From positions 1 to 64,000 of the forward strand of contig QHNH01000020.1 in the NCBI GenBank assembly GCA_003218375.1: a DNA stretch of 64,000 nucleotides, in the 5' to 3' direction. Under the pieces are notes generated by a model, which was not told the DNA's origin, ran no database searches, and was given only the letters and a program-made list of their open reading frames with translations. Each line of letters starts with the position of its first letter. Position 1 is the stretch's first letter. This DNA is from Verrucomicrobiota bacterium. GTDB lineage: Bacteria > Verrucomicrobiota > Verrucomicrobiia > Chthoniobacterales > UBA10450. Below, piece after piece: positions 60,412-64,000 of this stretch. A program made the translations under genes and the position numbers.

Positions 60412-60930
60412 ATGGCATCTCATTCATCGGGGAGAAACGGCCGGCGTTCGCGCGGCGGCTCCCGCAGAAGGGGCGACAATCGCCCGCGCCACCAGAACGC
60501 GCCCTCGCGCGCACCGGCGAAGAAATCGCTCCTGCAGCGAATCATGGACCTTTTCACCGGCGGCGGAAAACCCGCGGCGAGACCGGTGCAGCAATCACAG
60601 CCGGCGCGGAGCAATGGTTCGCAGCCGTCGCGGTCTGCGCGTAAACCGGAAGCAGTCGAAGTGACCACGCCCCGGCTTTACGTCGGGAACCTGTCGTTCG
60701 ACGCGACGGAGAGCGACCTGTTCGAGCTCTTCAACGGCGTCGGCGCGGTCCAGAACGCCGAGGTCGTCACCTACCGGCACAACCAGCGCTCGAAAGGGTT
60801 CGCTTTCGTCCAGATGAATACCGTCGACGAAGCGAAACGCGCCGTGGAGGAATTGCACGACAAGGAATTCCTCGGCCGGAAGCTGGTCGTGAGCGGGGCG
60901 AAATCGAGCGAGCATCATTCGGCGAACTAA
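60412..60930 (+). CDS. RRM-type RNA-binding protein
   Basis: The product is 172 residues. A basic N-terminal half rich in Arg, Ser and Gly (about 1-80) precedes one RNA recognition motif (about 86-165) with RNP2 LYVGNL and RNP1 KGFAFVQM. Such proteins bind single-stranded RNA, often in cold response. The unusual basic tail resembles that of RNA chaperones. A rho-independent terminator follows 20 bases after the stop, so it is a single-gene unit. Confidence 0.92.
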   Translation: MASHSSGRNGRRSRGGSRRRGDNRPRHQNAPSRAPAKKSLLQRIMDLFTGGGKPAARPVQQSQPARSNGSQPSRSARKPEAVEVTTPRLYVGNLSFDATESDLFELFNGVGAVQNAEVVTYRHNQRSKGFAFVQMNTVDEAKRAVEELHDKEFLGRKLVVSGAKSSEHHSAN

Positions 60931-60950
60931 CGAGTTGTTGCTTTGCGAAA

Positions 60951-60989
60951 CCGGGAGACAAGGTGGTTGCCACCGGCCTCCCGGTTTTT
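60951..60989 (+). terminator. Rho-independent terminator of the RRM gene
   Basis: CCGGGAG (60951-60957) pairs with CTCCCGG (60978-60984), and GGTGG / CCACC extend the stem inside. Five T residues follow (60985-60989). Confidence 0.85.
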
Positions 60990-60995
60990 GGTTTT

Positions 60996-61089
60996 CAGGT
61001 AGGGACGCTTTTCCGAAGCGTCCGACTATCTTTCTGTTGTGAAGGTGAAAGGCGATAAGTCGGACGTTTCGGAAAAACGTCCCTACCTG
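60996..61089. repeat. Inverted repeat family G ending at the miaA start codon
   Basis: CAGGTAGGGACGCTTTTCCG.. (from 60996) and ..CGGAAAAACGTCCCTACCTG (to 61089) are inverted arms of about 32 bases with few mismatches. The last base of the element is followed directly by the ATG of miaA, so the element replaces the usual Shine-Dalgarno region. Confidence 0.85.
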
Positions 61090-61977
61090 ATGAACTGCTT
61101 CTTCATCGTCGGGCCGACGGCGGTTGGAAAATCCGAACTGGCGGCTGAAGTCGCGCAGCGCCTCGGCGCCGAAGTTGTCAGCGCCGATGCGTTCCAGATT
61201 TATCGCGGCCTGGATCTGCTCACGGCGAAACCAGATCGGGCCACCCTGGCGAAAGCGCCGCATCATTTGATCGATGCCGTTCCCCTGAGCGAAGAGATGA
61301 ACGCGGAAAAATATCGCGCGATGGCGGGGAGAATTATCGCGGGTGATAAACCAGTGATCGTCGTTGGCGGCACGGGTCTTTATGTGAAGGCGCTCACGCA
61401 CGGCCTGGCGAAACTCCCGGGTGCGGACGCAAAGCTGCGCGAGAAACTGGAGCGTGCGACGAACGAAGAATTGTGGCGGAGCTTGTGCGCTCTCGATCCG
61501 GCTGGCGCTGAAAAAATCGACGGGCAGAACCGGCGGCGATTGATCCGCGCCGTCGAAGTCTGCCTGCTGACCGGCAAGCCATTTTCCTCGCAACGGATCG
61601 AATGGAACCAATCGCTCCCGGAGAATGGCCTGCTTCTTTCCCGCGAACGAATCGAACTCTACGCACGGATCAATCAGCGCGTGGAAGAAATGTTCGCGGC
61701 GGGCGTTATCGAAGAAGTTCGCGCGAAAAAAAATTTGGGTCCGACGGCGGAGAAGACCCTCGGCCTTCGTGAAATCCGGGCGCTGCTTGCCGGCAAGATT
61801 TCGCAGGCCGAATGCATCGCAAAGATCCAGCAATTGACTCGCCGTTACGCCAAAAGACAGTTGACCTGGTTCCGGCGCCAAACTAATTTTGCACCGCTGA
61901 ACCTTTCCGCGCACCGCAACTCTGAAGCCGTCGAGTTCATCTCGCAAAGCGCGTCGCGTGTTCTCGCCCGTGGATGA
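61090..61977 (+). CDS. miaA: tRNA dimethylallyltransferase
   Basis: The product is 295 residues. It adds a dimethylallyl group to A37 of tRNAs that read codons starting with U. The P-loop GPTAVGKS is at 8-15, then SADAFQIYRGLDLLTAKP and VGGTGLYVKAL, then the family's RRRLIRAVEV and LTRRYAKRQLTWFRRQ. The ATG at 61090 puts the P-loop at its usual distance from the start. A GTG at 61039 would add residues coded by a palindromic element. The stop overlaps the hflX start by four bases. Confidence 0.95.
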   Translation: MNCFFIVGPTAVGKSELAAEVAQRLGAEVVSADAFQIYRGLDLLTAKPDRATLAKAPHHLIDAVPLSEEMNAEKYRAMAGRIIAGDKPVIVVGGTGLYVKALTHGLAKLPGADAKLREKLERATNEELWRSLCALDPAGAEKIDGQNRRRLIRAVEVCLLTGKPFSSQRIEWNQSLPENGLLLSRERIELYARINQRVEEMFAAGVIEEVRAKKNLGPTAEKTLGLREIRALLAGKISQAECIAKIQQLTRRYAKRQLTWFRRQTNFAPLNLSAHRNSEAVEFISQSASRVLARG

Positions 61978-63242
61978 TTGAAGTTCGTCCCAAGAAAAAC
62001 CAGGAGCGCGCGCTCTTGATCGGCCTCGAGCAGGAAGGCGTCTCGAAGTGGGACCTGCGCGACTCGATGGCAGAGCTGGCCGAGCTGGCGAACTCCGCCG
62101 GCGCCGAGGTGGTCAATACCGTCACCCAAAAGCTCCAGAAACCGACCGCACCGTATTACATCGGCAAAGGCAAAGCCGAGCTGATCAAGGAATCGTTCAA
62201 GGACCAGCACGTCACCTCGGTTATTTTCGACGACGAACTCTCGCCGGCCCAGGGACGCAACCTGGAGAATTTGCTTTCGCGTAAAGTGCTCGATCGCACC
62301 CAGCTCATTCTCGATATTTTCGCGCAGCGGGCGCGGAGCCGCGAAGGCCGTCTCCAGATCGAGCTGGCGCAGTTACAATATTTGTTACCGCGTTTGACGC
62401 GGATGTGGACCCACCTCTCGCGCCAGACCGGCGGAATCGGCACGCGGGGCCCGGGAGAAACGCAGCTCGAAGTGGATCGCCGCCGCGTTCAAGAACGCAT
62501 CGCCCGGCTCGAGCGGGAACTCGAAGGCGTGCGGAGAGTTCGCAACGTCCAACGCCAGGGCCGCAAGCGCCATCAGTGGCCGGTCGCGGCCGTCGTCGGT
62601 TACACCAACGCCGGGAAATCGACGCTTCTAAATTTGCTCACCGGCGCCGACCTGGTCGCGGAGGACAAACTTTTCGCGACGCTCGATCCCACGACCCGCA
62701 GTCTGACCCTGCCAAACAAGCAGCGGCTCCTCCTCACGGACACCGTCGGTTTTCTGCGCAAATTGCCGCACACCCTGATCGAGTCGTTCAAGGCGACGCT
62801 CGAGGAAGTCGTCGAAGCAGACTTGCTCATTCACGTGGTCGATCTCAGCCATCCGCGGGTCGATGAGCACATCGAAGCGGTCGACACGGTGGTTAAGGAG
62901 CTGGGCGCTTTTGGAAAACAGACGCTGATGGTGTTCAACAAAATCGACATGCTCGCGAACGACGAATTGATCGGCGTTTACACCAGTCGCTTTCCGGGCA
63001 GCGTCGCCATTTCCGCGCGCAAAGGCACCGGTGTTTCCGGACTGGTGCAGGCGCTCCAGGATGAATTGGGAGCGTGGCGGCTGCGATCGCGTTTTCGTGT
63101 CCCGCTCAGCGAAGGAGGATTGATCGCGGAGATCCATCGGGTTGGACACGTGCTGGAACTGCGTTACGAAGGCGAATTCGCCGTAATTGTGGCGCACACG
63201 CCCCCGGAGCTTCAGCAAAAGCTGGCGATGTTTGCCGTGTAG
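61974..63242 (+). CDS. hflX: Ribosome-associated GTPase HflX
   Basis: The product is 422 residues. An N-terminal HflX domain (about 1-195, with APYYIGKGKAELIKE and TGGIGTRGPGETQLE) leads to the GTPase domain with GYTNAGKSTLLN (G1), DTVGFLRKLPHTLIESF (G3) and NKIDML (G4), then a C-terminal domain. HflX splits stalled or stressed ribosomes. It overlaps miaA by four bases (ATGA), so both are translated from one message, as in many bacteria where miaA-hfq-hflX cluster; no hfq lies between them here. Confidence 0.95.
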   Translation: MIEVRPKKNQERALLIGLEQEGVSKWDLRDSMAELAELANSAGAEVVNTVTQKLQKPTAPYYIGKGKAELIKESFKDQHVTSVIFDDELSPAQGRNLENLLSRKVLDRTQLILDIFAQRARSREGRLQIELAQLQYLLPRLTRMWTHLSRQTGGIGTRGPGETQLEVDRRRVQERIARLERELEGVRRVRNVQRQGRKRHQWPVAAVVGYTNAGKSTLLNLLTGADLVAEDKLFATLDPTTRSLTLPNKQRLLLTDTVGFLRKLPHTLIESFKATLEEVVEADLLIHVVDLSHPRVDEHIEAVDTVVKELGAFGKQTLMVFNKIDMLANDELIGVYTSRFPGSVAISARKGTGVSGLVQALQDELGAWRLRSRFRVPLSEGGLIAEIHRVGHVLELRYEGEFAVIVAHTPPELQQKLAMFAV

Positions 63243-63251
63243 GAGTGTGCT

Positions 63252-63336
63252 CTTCTGTAGCCGTCGCCCTGCGGGCGACGCGAGAGCGAACGACGACCGC
63301 ATTCCCACGTCGCCCTCAGGGCGACGGCTACAGAAG
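63252..63336. repeat. Inverted repeat family F (CTTCTGTAGCCGTCGCC), copy 2
   Basis: CTTCTGTAGCCGTCGCCCT (left) and AGGGCGACGGCTACAGAAG (right) are perfectly inverted 19-base arms. It fills the gap after hflX. It is close in sequence to 56709-56785. Confidence 0.88.
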
Positions 63337-63377
63337 AAGCATTGACGCTTTCCTTGAGCGCGGCGACGTAACGCGTA

Positions 63378-63638
63378 ATGACATGGCTTGCTGCGATCTG
63401 GGCGGCGTTTAAGGCTGTCGCCGCGCCATTGCGCAAACTCATCATTGCCGTCATTGGCGGAACGGTGGTCCTGATCGGTATCGCGCTGATTGTTTTGCCT
63501 GGCCCCGCTTTCATCGTCATCCCGATCGGTCTGGCCATTCTGGCAACGGAGTTTGCCTGGGCACAACGCGCTGTCGCCCGGGCGCGCGCGATGGTCGCTC
63601 GAGCCCGCGGTCGCCAACCCGAAAGCGTCGCAAAATGA
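63378..63638 (+). CDS. PGPGW-type small transmembrane protein
   Basis: The product is 86 residues. A long hydrophobic core (about 20-55) holds IGIALIVLPGPAFIVIPIGLAILATEF, the Pro-Gly-Pro core of the PGPGW family (here LPGPAF). One hairpin of two helices is likely, followed by an Arg-rich tail. The function is unknown. Its stop overlaps the nth start (ATGA), so the two are translationally coupled. Confidence 0.82.
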   Translation: MTWLAAIWAAFKAVAAPLRKLIIAVIGGTVVLIGIALIVLPGPAFIVIPIGLAILATEFAWAQRAVARARAMVARARGRQPESVAK

Positions 63639-64000
63639 CCGCACGCGAACGAGTCGAGGAGTTGGTGAAAGCGCTCCCGAAAGTTTATCCGGACGCGCAT
63701 TGCGAACTCGATTTCCGGAACCCGCTCGAACTTCTGGTCGCGACGATTCTCTCGGCGCAATGCACGGACAAGCGCGTGAACGCCGTCACCCCGGCGCTCT
63801 TTGCCAAGTATCGCAGCGCCGCTGATTACGCGAAAGCGCCGCCGGCGGCGATGGAAAAAATGATTCGTTCCACCGGATTTTTCCGGAGCAAAACGAAGAG
63901 TATCCGCGGCGCGGCGGCCGCGATCGTGGCCGAACACGGTGGCCGCGTTCCGGACACGATGGAAAAATTGCATGGACTTCCCGGCGTCGGCCGGAAGACG
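63635..64000 (+). CDS. nth: Endonuclease III, C-terminal part cut by the window edge
   Basis: This is the first 122 codons of endonuclease III, which removes oxidised pyrimidines from DNA and nicks the strand. NPLELLVATILSAQCTDKRVN (about 29-49) is the family's entry helix. The helix-hairpin-helix LHGLPGVGRKT (112-122) contains catalytic K121, at the very end of the window. The catalytic Asp and the 4Fe-4S cluster Cys residues lie beyond it. It overlaps the PGPGW gene by four bases. Confidence 0.95.
   Translation, partial: MTARERVEELVKALPKVYPDAHCELDFRNPLELLVATILSAQCTDKRVNAVTPALFAKYRSAADYAKAPPAAMEKMIRSTGFFRSKTKSIRGAAAAIVAEHGGRVPDTMEKLHGLPGVGRKT

Noticed and set aside
1..64000. tRNA, rRNA, CRISPR arrays, insertion sequences or prophage
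   Set aside because: No cloverleaf with intact T-loop and acceptor other than ssrA, no regularly spaced repeats, and no transposase or phage structural motif was seen.

Overview
The window reads as one contiguous stretch of a GC-rich bacterial chromosome. The best taxonomic fit is a soil-type verrucomicrobium (Chthoniobacterales-like). This is inferred, not proven. The grounds are the secreted beta-domain repeat with GGFIISG / DPTLELHD / NDNW motifs, many interspersed palindromic intergenic elements, DUF1460, DUF2752 and PGPGW-type membrane genes, and a tmRNA without an encoded CCA. No phage, insertion sequence, CRISPR array, rRNA or tRNA gene was seen.

Layout. 1-5 kb: start of rarA, a secreted DUF1460 amidase-like protein, a PAS-PAS-GAF histidine kinase, a glycosyltransferase-like gene and ssrA (tmRNA). 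5-9 kb: accessory stretch with two direct copies of a hairpin element, a secreted coiled-coil protein, two small secreted Cys-His-Asp (transglutaminase-like) proteins and a lipoprotein. 9-16.4 kb: msrA, trmB, comEC, a secreted protein, a NAPE-PLD-like hydrolase and a YfhO-like membrane protein. 16.4-29.6 kb: a long minus-strand block. In transcription order it holds an outer-membrane beta-barrel, a decaheme LVIVD-repeat cytochrome, a single-cluster ferredoxin, a flavodoxin-less CysJ-type reductase, a giant TIR-transmembrane-WD40 protein, a small secreted protein and a DUF4190 membrane protein. A divergent secreted HbpS/GlcG-type protein flanks it.

32-35.6 kb: an FAD oxidoreductase with a large unrecognised partner whose frame is broken by a perfect 13-bp tandem duplication. 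35.9-44.4 kb: exported RidA, a RelE-type toxin-antitoxin pair, an MFS exporter, a nitrilase, outer-membrane barrels and an ABC-2 exporter. 44.7-51.5 kb: an RHS polymorphic-toxin locus, with a main gene broken by one frameshift and one amber codon, a candidate immunity gene, and a displaced second RHS tip. 51.8-64 kb: mostly housekeeping and envelope genes: SCP2, PAP2 phosphatase, HpnL-like protein, kinase, AlkA-like glycosylase, YIP1, DUF2752, M23 peptidase, sugar epimerase, RRM protein, miaA-hflX, PGPGW protein and the start of nth.

The two regions most likely to be under-described are the porin-cytochrome locus, a plausible electron conduit across the outer membrane, and the TIR-WD40 three-gene operon directly downstream of it. 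The window is also rich in imperfect palindromes of several families. These sit against start or stop codons, and in one case form the signal-peptide coding region of a gene.
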